Source of the DNA: Paracoccus cavernae
Lineage (GTDB): Bacteria > Pseudomonadota > Alphaproteobacteria > Rhodobacterales > Rhodobacteraceae
Assembly: GCA_030410095.1 (NCBI GenBank)
Contig: JAUFRC010000001.1
Coordinates: 2,994,501 to 3,058,500 of the forward strand
DNA length: 64,000 bases
Direction: 5' to 3'
Shown in pieces: positions 38,796-47,668 of this stretch. The notes below the pieces were generated by a model that saw nothing but the letters and a program-made list of their open reading frames with translations, was not told the DNA's origin and ran no database searches. Position numbers and translations under genes: made by a program. Numbering within the stretch: the first letter of the stretch is position 1; each line of letters starts with the position of its first letter.

Positions 38796-38814
38796 GGCGG
38801 GGTTATACCCCGCC
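38796..38814 (+). promoter_or_regulatory. Hairpin between rpoA and rplQ
   Basis: GGCGGGG-TTATA-CCCCGCC is a perfect 7-bp stem without a T tract. A second self-complementary block GGGCCCCGGGCCC lies just downstream. They probably attenuate or process rpoA-rplQ mRNA, like the similar stem between fusA and tuf. Confidence 0.55.
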
Positions 38815-38923
38815 TCACCAAATTGCGGGCCCCGGGCCCATTACGACTGGGCATCCGCCCCAAGGAGAGCGACCCGCCACGCATGGGTTGCCGGACAAAG
38901 AAAAGACGTCATAGGAGATTATC

Positions 38924-39343
38924 ATGCGTCACGCTCGCGGTTACCGCCGTCTGAACCGTACCCACGAACACCGCAAGGCGATGTTCGCAAACATGGCTGG
39001 CTCGCTCATCGAGCACGAGCAGATCAAAACGACTCTGCCGAAAGCCAAAGAACTCCGCCCGATCATCGAGAAGCTGATCACGCTGGCGAAACGCGGCGAT
39101 CTGCACGCCCGTCGTCAGGCTGCTGCCCAGCTCAAGCAGGACCAGTATGTTGCGCGCCTGTTCGAAATCCTCGGCCCGCGCTACAAAGAGCGTCAGGGTG
39201 GCTATGTCCGCATCCTGAAAGCCGGCTTCCGCTACGGCGACATGGCGCCGATGGCGATCATCGAATTCGTCGAGCGCGACACCTCGGCAAAAGGCGCAGC
39301 AGACCGTGCACGCCTCGAAGCAGAAGCTGCTGCTGAAGAATAA
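38924..39343 (+). CDS. rplQ: 50S ribosomal protein L17
   Basis: L17 lies near the tunnel exit. The 139-residue product begins [20 protein letters not shown] and has [19 protein letters not shown], with a family-typical C-terminal extension ([20 protein letters not shown]). AGGAGAT precedes the ATG. It is the last gene of the alpha operon. Confidence 0.97.
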   Translation: MRHARGYRRLNRTHEHRKAMFANMAGSLIEHEQIKTTLPKAKELRPIIEKLITLAKRGDLHARRQAAAQLKQDQYVARLFEILGPRYKERQGGYVRILKAGFRYGDMAPMAIIEFVERDTSAKGAADRARLEAEAAAEE

Positions 39344-39376
39344 TCAAAGACCTTGCCGGTAACGGCAATGTGAGCA

Positions 39377-39407
39377 GGTCCCGGACTTCATTGTCCGGGG
39401 CCTTTTC
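39377..39407 (+). terminator. Intrinsic terminator after rplQ
   Basis: GGTCCCGGAC-TTCATT-GTCCGGGGCC, with one G-U pair, is followed by TTTTCTT. It closes the alpha operon. Confidence 0.9.
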
Positions 39408-39513
39408 TTATCTCTATTTGAGCTTGGCCGCGGAATTGACGCGAAGCGCGCCAATCGGTGTCGTTTCGGGTGTTTTCGGGGCAAAAACCGCATAGTTGCG
39501 GCATGGGCGCATG

Positions 39514-39535
39514 CGGCATTAATTTTCGCATGCCG
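39514..39535. promoter_or_regulatory. 22-bp palindrome upstream of luxR-type gene (operator candidate)
   Basis: CGGCAT-TAATTTTCGC-ATGCCG has perfect 6-bp arms, 110 nt before the LuxR-type gene. A further copy of GCGGCAT lies just upstream. The length is near that of lux boxes, so autoregulation by the local LuxR is possible, but sequence similarity to known lux boxes is weak. The rest of the 301-nt gap shows only AT-rich sequence (39555-39605) suited to a promoter. Confidence 0.4.
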
Positions 39536-39644
39536 AGTCATGGAAAAGACGTAGCGTTCTAGACTTCTTAAGAAAAATCAGGCTAGACTGCCCCTATATT
39601 CTACTAATCCTCTCCCTTTGTCGGTTCAATCTGTCTAAAGCGAC

Positions 39645-40256
39645 ATGTCCTCACGCGCAGAAATCAACGCAGCACTCCAGAAGCTCAAGAAGTTCTCGCC
39701 TACGGGCTACTTCATTGGGCTCCATATCCGTTTTGCTGCACCTTTGATGCAGTTCCAAACCTATCCGGAGGAGTGGTCGCAACGCTATTCCGAGCGCGCC
39801 TATGCGCTTCGGGATCCGACCATCGCTTGGGGGTTCTCGACGACGGGGACCTGCCGTTGGAGCGTGCTTCCGGTGCCGGACCCATTCTCGATTCTGCAGG
39901 ATGCTGCCGATCACGGGCTCGCCTACGGGCTTGCGGTGTCGCATGGGCCGATGCAATCGCGAACCATTGCATGCTTTACGCATAACAAGCGGGAATTCAC
40001 GGATGACGAGATCGAGACGATCTCGGCTACGCTTTGGCGGCTCCATGAGATTACCGAGCCGCCGGAGAGCCTAACCAAGGCTCAGCAAGAGGCCCTTCGG
40101 TGTATCGCGGAAGGGGATCGTCATGCAGCAGCGGCTGCGAAACTTGGCATCACTGAAAGCGCCTTCAAAGCACGGCTCATCTCGGCGCGGGAACGCCTGA
40201 TGGCCCGTACCACGGCGGAGGCTTTGCAGCGGGCCAAGGAATACCGTCTTCTGTAG
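39645..40256 (+). CDS. LuxR-family quorum-sensing transcriptional regulator
   Basis: The 203-residue protein has an N-terminal autoinducer-binding domain. FQTYPEEWSQRYSERAYALRD carries the W-x3-Y and D-P residues that line the acyl-homoserine-lactone pocket, and CRWSV follows. The C-terminal part (about 143-203, LTKAQQEALRCIAEGD, then KLGITESAFKARLISARERL) is a LuxR-type helix-turn-helix. It is somewhat shorter than the usual 230-250 residues. It lies 63 nt upstream of a luxI-type gene on the same strand, so the two probably form one signalling unit. Confidence 0.9.
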   Translation: MSSRAEINAALQKLKKFSPTGYFIGLHIRFAAPLMQFQTYPEEWSQRYSERAYALRDPTIAWGFSTTGTCRWSVLPVPDPFSILQDAADHGLAYGLAVSHGPMQSRTIACFTHNKREFTDDEIETISATLWRLHEITEPPESLTKAQQEALRCIAEGDRHAAAAAKLGITESAFKARLISARERLMARTTAEALQRAKEYRLL

Positions 40257-40282
40257 GGCGACGCCCGATCGTCCGTGTATGC

Positions 40283-40311
40283 CCTGGGGCCAAAATGACC
40301 AGCACCCCAGG
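40283..40311 (+). promoter_or_regulatory. Hairpin covering the luxI-type Shine-Dalgarno
   Basis: CCTGGGG (40283-40289) pairs perfectly with CCCCAGG (40305-40311) across a 15-nt loop. The 3' arm contains the first bases of the AGGAG ribosome site (40309-40313), placed 6 nt before the ATG. In folded mRNA the site would be partly hidden. Confidence 0.5.
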
Positions 40312-40319
40312 AGACAGCA

Positions 40320-40909
40320 ATGCAGACCACCACGCTTTCGTATTCGAACCTTCACAACCACGGCGAACTGTTTGCCAACGTATTTCGGGCAAGGAAACAG
40401 TCGTTCATTATCCAGAAAAACTGGGACCTTCCCCAGACGGATGACATGGAGTTTGACCAATACGACACCCCGATGAGCAGATGGGTGGCGATTCACGATT
40501 TGGGCCGTGTTTACGCGGGGGTGCGTCTGACGCCTTCGACCGCGCGGTGCGGGATGTATTCCTACATGATCAAGGATGCCCAGGCCGGCCTGCTGGGGGA
40601 TCCATTCCTGCGGACCTTTTGTACGCAGACGCGCCGGTTGACGCGGGGACATGGGAGGCAAGCCGCCTCTTTGTCGATCACAACACCCCGCAATCGCAGC
40701 GCCGCCGCGTTCACAAACATCTTGTTCAGGAAATGAGCGCCTCGGCGCGTGCCCTCGGCGCGACCCGTCTGGTTGCTCTTGTTGCCGCGACCTGGCCGCG
40801 TTGGTTGACGCCGACGGGGCTTGATGCGCAGGCGATAGGTCGTGAAATGTGGATTGATGACGGGTATTTCCAGTGCATCTCAATCAACCTCGCCGCCAAG
40901 CTGCACTAA
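40320..40909 (+). CDS. Acyl-homoserine-lactone synthase (LuxI family)
   Basis: It makes acyl-homoserine lactone from S-adenosylmethionine and an acyl carrier. Family residues are visible: R and F in FRARKQSFI, the W of KNWDL, the acidic E-F-D-Q-Y-D, GVRLTPS and WEASRLFVD. One G is missing in 40595-40599; after repair the protein has 196 residues and ends INLAAKLH. The ATG at 40320 has an AGGAG site. It is paired with the LuxR-type gene upstream. Chain length of the signal cannot be predicted. Confidence 0.9.
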
Positions 40910-40971
40910 GCCCTTTGCCCCAAGCGCAAGGGCTTTCGCCAAATCCTCGGGCGGCGTAATGTGTCGCCCGA

Positions 40972-42300
40972 ATGGCTGATTTGTTTGACAATACGCAGGA
41001 CGGTGCCCCGGTGGCTCGGCCTGCGAACAGGCCGCTGGCGGATCGCATCCGGCCGGCGCGCCTTTCCGATGTCGTCGGACAGGAAAAGCTGCTTGGTCCC
41101 GAAGGGCCGCTCGGCGCGATGCTTGCCGCGGGAAGCCTGTCCTCGTTGATCCTTTGGGGGCCGCCGGGCGTGGGCAAGACCACGATCGCGCGGCTGCTCG
41201 CGCAAGAGACCGAGCGCGCCTTCGTCCAGATCTCGGCGATCTTCAGCGGCGTTGCCGATCTGCGCAAAGTCTTTGACGCGGCCAAGCTGCGGTTCGAGCA
41301 GGGCCGCGGCACGCTGCTTTTCGTCGACGAGATCCACCGTTTCAACAAGGCGCAGCAGGACAGCTTCCTGCCCCATATGGAAGACGGCACGATCATGCTG
41401 GTCGGAGCCACCACCGAAAACCCCAGTTTCGAGCTGAACGCGGCGCTTCTGTCGCGGGCGCAGGTCGTCATTCTCGACCGGCTCAGCCTTGCCGATCTCG
41501 AAAGGCTCGCGCAACGCGCCGAGCAGGAGACGGGCCGCGCCCTTCCGCTGACCGCAATCGCGCGCGAGCGTCTGCTCGAGATGGCCGACGGCGACGGACG
41601 CGCCGCGCTCAATCTGATCGAGCAGGTCCTGTCGTGGAAAGTCACCGGCAAACTCGACCCCGAAGCCTTGTCCAAGCGCCTGATGCGGCGGGCCGCGAAA
41701 TACGACAAGTCGGGAGACGAGCATTACAACCTGATCTCCGCGCTTCATAAATCGGTGCGCGGCTCGGATCCCGATGCGGCGCTTTACTGGTTCGCGCGCA
41801 TGCTCGAAGGCGGCGAGGATCCGCGTTTTCTGGCGCGTCGTCTGGTGCGCATGGCGGTCGAGGATATCGGGCTTGCCGATCCGCAGGCCCAGACCCATGC
41901 CCTGCACGCGTGGGAAACCTACGAGCGCATCGGCTCTCCCGAGGGCGAGCTCGCATTGGCGCAGGCCGTGATCTATCTCGCGCTCGCGCCGAAATCGAAT
42001 GCCGGCTATGTCGCCTACAAGGCTGCGCGCGATCTGGCGCGGCGCTCGGGCAGCCAGATGCCGCCCGCCCATATCCTCAACGCGCCGACCGATCTGATGA
42101 AGACGCAGGGCTACGGCGCGGGCTATGCCTATGACCATGACGCCGAGGACGGCTTTTCTGGGCAGAACTACTTCCCCGACGACATGAAGCGACCCGTGCT
42201 TTACGCGCCGGTCGAGCGCGGTTTCGAACGCGAGCTGAAAAAGCGGGTCGAGTGGTTTTCGGGGTTGCGCTCGAAGCGGCGCGGATCGGACAAGACATGA
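40972..42300 (+). CDS. rarA: Replication-associated recombination protein A (RarA/MgsA)
   Basis: This AAA+ ATPase acts at stalled forks. The 442-residue product has Walker A GPPGVGKT (residues 63-70), Walker [11 protein letters not shown] and sensor [18 protein letters not shown]. The C-terminal MgsA domain has [29 protein letters not shown] in two adjoining stretches. It overlaps crcB by four bases and starts an operon of five genes. No frameshift. Confidence 0.97.
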   Translation: MADLFDNTQDGAPVARPANRPLADRIRPARLSDVVGQEKLLGPEGPLGAMLAAGSLSSLILWGPPGVGKTTIARLLAQETERAFVQISAIFSGVADLRKVFDAAKLRFEQGRGTLLFVDEIHRFNKAQQDSFLPHMEDGTIMLVGATTENPSFELNAALLSRAQVVILDRLSLADLERLAQRAEQETGRALPLTAIARERLLEMADGDGRAALNLIEQVLSWKVTGKLDPEALSKRLMRRAAKYDKSGDEHYNLISALHKSVRGSDPDAALYWFARMLEGGEDPRFLARRLVRMAVEDIGLADPQAQTHALHAWETYERIGSPEGELALAQAVIYLALAPKSNAGYVAYKAARDLARRSGSQMPPAHILNAPTDLMKTQGYGAGYAYDHDAEDGFSGQNYFPDDMKRPVLYAPVERGFERELKKRVEWFSGLRSKRRGSDKT

Positions 42301-42669
42301 CTGCCCCGCTTTTGCAGGTCGCTTTGGGCGGTGCGATCGGCGCATCGGCCCGTTACGGCGTGAATGTGATCGCGCTCCGCGTGTTTCCGGGCTTGCCGAT
42401 CGGCACGCTTTTCGTCAATATCGCGGGCTCTTTCGTGATGGGGTTGCTGGCGGCGATCCTTGTCGATCGGGGGCTCATGGCGCGGCACCGTTTCTTCTGA
42501 CGGGCGTGCTGGGCGGCTTCACGACCTTTTCGGCTTTCTCTCTGGATGCGCTGACCCTATGGGAGCGTGGACAGCCCGGGCTTGCTGCGGGTTACATCAT
42601 TTTTCTGTCGCAGGCGCGCTGATCGCGGTGTTTTGCGGCCTCTTATTAGGACGGGCGGTAATCGCATGA
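42297..42669 (+). CDS. crcB: Fluoride ion channel CrcB/Fluc
   Basis: This is a small four-helix membrane protein that exports fluoride as an antiparallel dimer. Signatures are [11 protein letters not shown] at the start, [16 protein letters not shown] (pore Asn) and [13 protein letters not shown] (Phe/Thr track). Two bases are missing, near 42497 and in the T run 42600-42604, and repair gives 124 residues. Start and stop overlap rarA and the next gene. Confidence 0.92.
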
Positions 42670-43727
42670 GTGGGGTTCAGACGGTTCGGATCGGCGCGGA
42701 CGAGGGCGAGCAGCGCCTTGACCGCTGGCTGAAAAAGCGGTTCCCGCAGCTGACGCAGGGCAATGTCGAAAAGATGTGCCGCACGGGCCAGATCCGTGTC
42801 GACGGCGGTCGGGTCAAGGCCAGCTCGCGTATCGAGGTCGGTCAGGAGGTGCGCATTCCGCCGCTTCCCGACGCCTCCGAGGTCGAGCGGGCCCGCGCCG
42901 AGCGTCCGGTGGGCAAGAACATCAGCGCGGCCGATGTCGCGATGATCCAGAATGCGGTCATCTTCAAGGACGAGCATATCATCGCGCTCAACAAGCCCGC
43001 GGGTCTGCCCTCGCAGGGCGGCAGCGGTCAGGGCGAGCGTCACGTCGACGGGCTGACCACGGCGCTGATGTTCGGCTTCAAGGATCGCCCGAAACTGGTA
43101 CACCGTCTCGACAAGGATACGTCGGGCGTCCTTTTGCTGGCGCGGACCGACCGTGTCGCGCGTGCGCTTTCGGAAGGTTTCCGCCACCGCAACACCCGCA
43201 AGATCTATTGGGCGGTGGTTGCAGGTGTGCCCAATCCGCGCATGGGCTCGATCAAATACGGTCTGGTCAAGGCACCAGGGCGCGGCCGCATGGGCGAGGG
43301 CGAGAAGATGGTCTGCGTCCATCCCTCGGAGGTCCAGACCACCGAAGGCGCGAAACGCGCCCATAGCGATTACGCGGTGCTTTCCATGCTGGGCAGCCGT
43401 GCATCCTGGGTCGCGCTGTCGCCGATCACCGGCCGCACCCACCAGCTGCGCGCCCATATGGCCGAGCTCGGCCATCCGATTGTCGGCGACGGCAAATACG
43501 GCGGCTCGGGGCAGGAGAACCTCGGCGACGGCTGGGGCTCGCAACTTGGTGGCGACATCAGCCGCAAGCTGCATCTGCATGCCCGCCAGATCACCTTCGA
43601 ACATCCGATCACCAAGAAGATGGTCACGGTTGTCGCGCCGCTGCCCGAGCATATGGCGCGGACGTGGAAGACCGTGGGCTGGCATGAAAACGACGTGCCC
43701 GCCGATCCGTTCAGTGATGACGAATAA
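42666..43727 (+). CDS. 23S rRNA pseudouridine synthase, RluC/RluD type
   Basis: It isomerises uridines in 23S rRNA. The 353-residue product has an S4 RNA-binding domain (about residues 15-75, RLDRWLKKRFPQL) and the catalytic domain with HRLDKDTSGVLLLART, whose Asp149 is the nucleophile. GRTHQLRAHMAELGHPIVGDGKYGG in two parts completes it. The RluC versus RluD choice is not settled by sequence alone. It overlaps crcB by four bases. Confidence 0.93.
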   Translation: MSGVQTVRIGADEGEQRLDRWLKKRFPQLTQGNVEKMCRTGQIRVDGGRVKASSRIEVGQEVRIPPLPDASEVERARAERPVGKNISAADVAMIQNAVIFKDEHIIALNKPAGLPSQGGSGQGERHVDGLTTALMFGFKDRPKLVHRLDKDTSGVLLLARTDRVARALSEGFRHRNTRKIYWAVVAGVPNPRMGSIKYGLVKAPGRGRMGEGEKMVCVHPSEVQTTEGAKRAHSDYAVLSMLGSRASWVALSPITGRTHQLRAHMAELGHPIVGDGKYGGSGQENLGDGWGSQLGGDISRKLHLHARQITFEHPITKKMVTVVAPLPEHMARTWKTVGWHENDVPADPFSDDE

Positions 43728-43751
43728 GCTCCGGATTTCGGGAGGCCGTGC

Positions 43752-44410
43752 ATGAAGGTCGTGATTTTCGACGTTGACGGGACTTTGGTCGACAGCCAGT
43801 CGCTGATCGTCCGCTCGATGAATGCGGGCATGACGCACGCGGGCCTGCCCGAACTGCCGCGCGACAAGATCCTCTCCATCGTCGGCCTCTCGCTGGCGAT
43901 TGCGGTGGCCGAGCTCGTCCCCGGGGCCTCGCCCGAACAGCAGGCCGCCGTGGTCGACGGCTATCGCGGCGCCTTCCACGAGGCGCGCCTTCAGGAAACC
44001 GCGCCGCTTTACCCCGGCGCGGAAGAGGCTTTGCGCGTTCTCGCGGCGCGCGACGATCTGCTGCTGGCGATTGCCACCGGCAAGGCGCGGCGCGGGCTGA
44101 ATGCGATGATCGAGGCGCATGGCTGGCAAAAGCTGTTCTTCAGCACCCAGACCGCCGACGACCACCCTCGAAACCGCATCCCTCGATGATCGAGACCATC
44201 CTCTCCGAGAGCGGCCTCGACGCGCGCGATGCCGTCATGATCGGCGATACCAGCTTCGATATGGAGATGGCGCGTGCCGCCGGTGTCGCGGGTTTCGGTG
44301 TCGGCTGGGGCTATCACCCCGATGCGGCCCTGCTTGACGCGGGTGCCCGTTTGATCGCGCCGGATTATCCGGCCTTGCTGCAATCGCTGCTGGAGTGGGC
44401 AGATGAGTGA
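43752..44410 (+). CDS. HAD-superfamily hydrolase, phosphoglycolate-phosphatase-like
   Basis: The motif I nucleophile FDVDGTLVDS (Asp7, Asp9) is at the start. A helical cap follows, then the motif II region IATGKARRGL, Lys in SKPHPSMI and motif IV MIGDTSFDMEMARAAG. One C is missing near 44165-44167, and repair gives 219 residues. It overlaps the next gene by 8 nt. The family acts on small phosphate esters; the substrate is not known. Confidence 0.92.
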
Positions 44411-45113
44411 ATGGAAAGCGCGCCGCTTCTGGAAAGCCGCGAACCCGCGTCCCGAGGGGCAGGGCTGGACGATCTATCTTGACGAGCGCCCGCTGCGCAC
44501 GCCCGGCAAACATGCCCTGATCCTGCCGACCGAGGCTTTGGCGCAGGCCGTGGCGCTTGAATGGGACGCGCAAGAGGATGTCATCAACCCCGAGGCCATG
44601 CCTCTGACCCGCGCCGCCAATTCCGCCATCGAAAAGGTCGGGCCGCAATTCGACGCGGTGGCCGATATGCTTGGCGAATATGGCGGGACCGATCTCTTGT
44701 CCTACCGCGCCGAGGGGCCGGCCGATCTGGTCGGGCGTCAGGTGGCGGGATGGGACCCGCTGATCGACTGGTCGCGCGATCACCTCGATGCGCCTTTGGC
44801 CGTGACGCAGGGCGTCATTCCGGTGGCGCAGGACGGGGCTGCGCTGGCGCGTTTGCGCGCGCGGCTGGGCGCGCTCGATGTCTTCGGGCTGACCGCGATC
44901 CATGATCTCGTGACGCTTCCCGGTTCGCTGGTGCTCGGCCTTGCGGTGATCGAGGGCCGGCTGAGCGCGCGCGAGGCCTATGCGCTCTCGCGGATCGACG
45001 AGGACTATCAGGCCGAGCAATGGGGCCGCGACGAGGATGCCGACGAGGCCGCCGAGGCGCGGCTGGCCGCGATGGAGCTGGCAGAGCGGCTTTGGCACCT
45101 GTCGCGCCCCTAA
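44403..45113 (+). CDS. ATP12-family F1-ATPase assembly chaperone
   Basis: The 236-residue product begins MSEWKARRFWKAANPRP and has YLDERPLRTPGKHALILPT, then TDLLSYRAEGP and LDVFGLTAIHDLVTLPGS. These are the hallmarks of Atp12, which in mitochondria holds the F1 alpha subunit during assembly and is typical of alphaproteobacteria. It is the last gene of the rarA operon, followed by a terminator. Confidence 0.95.
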   Translation: MSEWKARRFWKAANPRPEGQGWTIYLDERPLRTPGKHALILPTEALAQAVALEWDAQEDVINPEAMPLTRAANSAIEKVGPQFDAVADMLGEYGGTDLLSYRAEGPADLVGRQVAGWDPLIDWSRDHLDAPLAVTQGVIPVAQDGAALARLRARLGALDVFGLTAIHDLVTLPGSLVLGLAVIEGRLSAREAYALSRIDEDYQAEQWGRDEDADEAAEARLAAMELAERLWHLSRP

Positions 45114-45142
45114 GACAAATCCGCTAAATCCTTGACGACTAG

Positions 45143-45175
45143 CCCCTGATGCGCACTATTGCTGTCAGGGGTTTT
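45143..45175 (+). terminator. Intrinsic terminator after the ATP12-family gene
   Basis: CCCCTGA (45143-45149) pairs with TCAGGGG (45165-45171), followed by TTTT. TTGACG just upstream at 45132-45137 may be the -35 of an aapJ promoter but has no good -10. Confidence 0.75.
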
Positions 45176-45264
45176 CCAATTCGACCCGTCAAGGGACCGG
45201 CCAACGGTCCGCCAAAGCGTTGCCGATCCCATATCGGCCATGTGGTACAGCAGAGAGGAATTCC

Positions 45265-46289
45265 ATGAGGAAATCGCTATTTATCGGAACCCTGGGTGCG
45301 GCCGTCATGGCTGCCGGCGGCAGCTTCGCGGCCGAGGGCGATACGCTGAAAGAGGTTCAGGGCCGCGGCGCGCTGAACTGCGGCGTCCATACCGGTCTTG
45401 TGGGCTTTGCCGCGCCGGATTCCAACGGCAACTGGACGGGCTTCGACATCGCTTTCTGCAAGGCGATCGCGGCGGCTGTGCTGGGTGACGCGACCAAGGT
45501 GAAATTCGTCCCGTTGACCGGACAGACGCGGTTCACCGCGCTTGCCTCGGGCGAGGTCGATGTTCTGGCGCGCAACACTACATGGACCTTCCAGCGCGAC
45601 ACCGAGCTGAAGTTCGATTTCCTCGGCGTGAACTACTACGACGGGCAGGGCTTCATGGTCCGCAAGGAGCTGGGGTCAGCTCGGCCAAGGAACTCGACGG
45701 GGCGACGATCTGCGTGCAGACCGGCACCACGACCGAGATGAACCTCGCCGATTACTTCAAGGCCAACAACATCACCTACCAGCCGGTCAATATCGACACG
45801 AGCTCGGAGGGCGAGCAGCAATATCTTGCGGGCGCATGTGACGCCTATACCACCGATGCTTCGGGCCTGGCTTCGCTGCGCGCGGCATTCGCCGATCCCG
45901 AGAACCATGTGATCCTGCCCGAGATCATCTCGAAAGAGCCGCTCGGCCCGCTGGTGCGCCACGGCGACAACAATTGGGGCGATATCGGCCGCTGGACGCT
46001 TTACGCGCTGCTGGCTGCCGAGGAATTCGGCGTGACCTCGGCCAATATCGACGAGCTGGCCAAATCGGCGACCAACCCCGAAGTCCAGCGTCTGCTCGGG
46101 ACCACCGACGATCTCGGCAAGATGATCGGGCTTGACGCCGAATGGGCGCGCCGCGCGATCAAGGCCAACGGCAACTATGGCGAGATCTTTGCTTCGACCA
46201 TCGGCGAGCAGACCCCGATCGGTCTGGCCCGCGGCCTGAACGCGCAATGGACCCAGGGCGGGCTGATGTACGCGATGCCCTTCCGGTAA
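45265..46289 (+). CDS. aapJ: General L-amino-acid ABC transporter, periplasmic binding protein
   Basis: A signal peptide (MRKSLFIGTLGAAVMAAGG, cleavage near FA-AEG) is followed by an SBP_bac_3 domain: LNCGVHTGLVGFAAPDSNG, WTGFDIAFCKAIAAAVLGD and LARNTTWTFQRDTE. One G is missing in 45672-45675, and repair gives 341 residues, the AapJ/BztA length. It heads a four-gene operon for broad amino-acid uptake. AGAGGAATT precedes the ATG. Confidence 0.93.
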
Positions 46290-46320
46290 TCGTTCCGACC
46301 ACGACCACAACCACGACCGC

Positions 46321-46344
46321 GGGCGCGCGGCACAACGCGCGCCC
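46321..46344 (+). promoter_or_regulatory. Perfect hairpin between aapJ and aapQ
   Basis: GGGCGCGCG-GCACAA-CGCGCGCCC is a 9-bp GC stem with no T tract. Such stems after a binding-protein gene often protect its mRNA and reduce downstream expression, giving excess binding protein over permease. The function is inferred. Confidence 0.65.
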
Positions 46345-46414
46345 GATTTCAACGACAAGGCCGGACCATACGTCAAAGGGTGACAAGCCCGGGGTCCGGA
46401 AACAGGGGAAAACA

Positions 46415-47667
46415 ATGGTCGATTATCCGGGGCCGAGCGGCCGCCCTTCCGTCTGTCGATGCTGGTTTACGATCAGCATTACCGAGCGATGACCATTCAG
46501 GTCGTTGTCTTTGTTCTGGTCATGCTGGTGATCGCGGGCTTGATCCGCAATGCGGTGATCGCCTTCGAGATCGCCGGAAAGACATTCAGCTTCGATTTCC
46601 TGTCCCGCCGCGCGGGCTACGACATCCCCCAGCATCTCATCCCCTACACCTCCGACGACACCCATCTGCGGGCAGCGGTGGTGGGGCTGCTCAATACGCT
46701 GCTGGTCTCGTTTTTCGGCTGCATTTTCGCGACGGTCATCGGCGTGGTCGTCGGGGTTTTGCGCCTGTCGTCGAACTGGCTCGTGTCGCGGCTGATGACG
46801 ATCTATGTCGAGATTTTCCTCAACATTCCGCTGCTTTTGTGGATCCTGATCTTTCTGGCGATCTTTACCGACGTGCTGCCCGCGCCCAATGCCTATCGCG
46901 GCGAAAATCCGGCGGCGAGCATGATCCTGTTCGATATGGTCGCGCCGACCAACCGCTATACCGCCATCCCGTCGCTTGCGCTGAGCAATGATCCGGGGGT
47001 GATTGCCTTCGGTCGCGAGGGGATCAATATCGCGGTGCTGGCCTTTGCGGGCGTTCTGGTCGCGGCGCTGGTGATCCGCCATCTGATCGCGGGCTGGGCG
47101 TCGCGGGTGCAGGACCGGACCGGCAGCCGTCCCGCGACATGGTGGCTGCAGATCCTGCTGTTTACCCTGCCGTTCGTCGCTTTGGCCTGGCATTACGGCC
47201 TCCATGTCGTGCGGCCCGAGCTCAAGGGCTTCAACTTCGTCGGAGGGACCAACCTCGACAACTCCTTCGTGGTCTTGCTGATCGCGCTGTCGCTTTACAC
47301 CGCCGCCTTCATCGCCGAGGCGGTGCGTGCGGGGATCACCGCCGTGAGCAAGGGCCAGTCAGAGGCCGCCTTCGCCCTTGGCCTGCGCCCCGGCCGCACG
47401 ATGTCGCTGGTGGTTTTGCCGCAGGCGCTGCGGGTGATCATCCCGCCGCTGATCTCGCAATATCTCAACCTGACCAAGAACAGCTCTCTGGCGATTGCGG
47501 TTGGCTATATGGATCTGCGCGGCACTTTGGGCGGCACGACGCTGAACCAGACCGGCCGCGAGATGGAATGCATGATCCTGATGATGCTGATCTATCTGGT
47601 GGTGAGCCTGCTGATTTCGGGCGGGATGAACCTCTTTTACAAGCGCGTCCAGCTGAAGGAGCGGTGA
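46415..47667 (+). CDS. aapQ: General L-amino-acid ABC transporter permease
   Basis: After restoring one C near 46433 the product begins MVDYPGPERPPFRLSMLVYD and has about 417 residues with several membrane helices. The permease EAA loop reads EAAFALGLRPGRTMSLVVLP. A long periplasmic region between the first helices is typical of AapQ/BztB. AGGGGAAAAC precedes the ATG. It pairs with the permease that follows after one base. Confidence 0.92.
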
Positions 47668-47668
47668 G

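Noticed and set aside
40283..40311. Reading the luxI-proximal inverted repeat as a lux box
   Set aside because: Its arms are 15 nt apart and overlap the ribosome site; lux boxes are about 18-20 bp and lie near the promoter.
46290..46320. A CCACGACCACAACC microrepeat as a regulatory element
   Set aside because: It is only about 30 nt of simple sequence with no dyad symmetry and no second copy.
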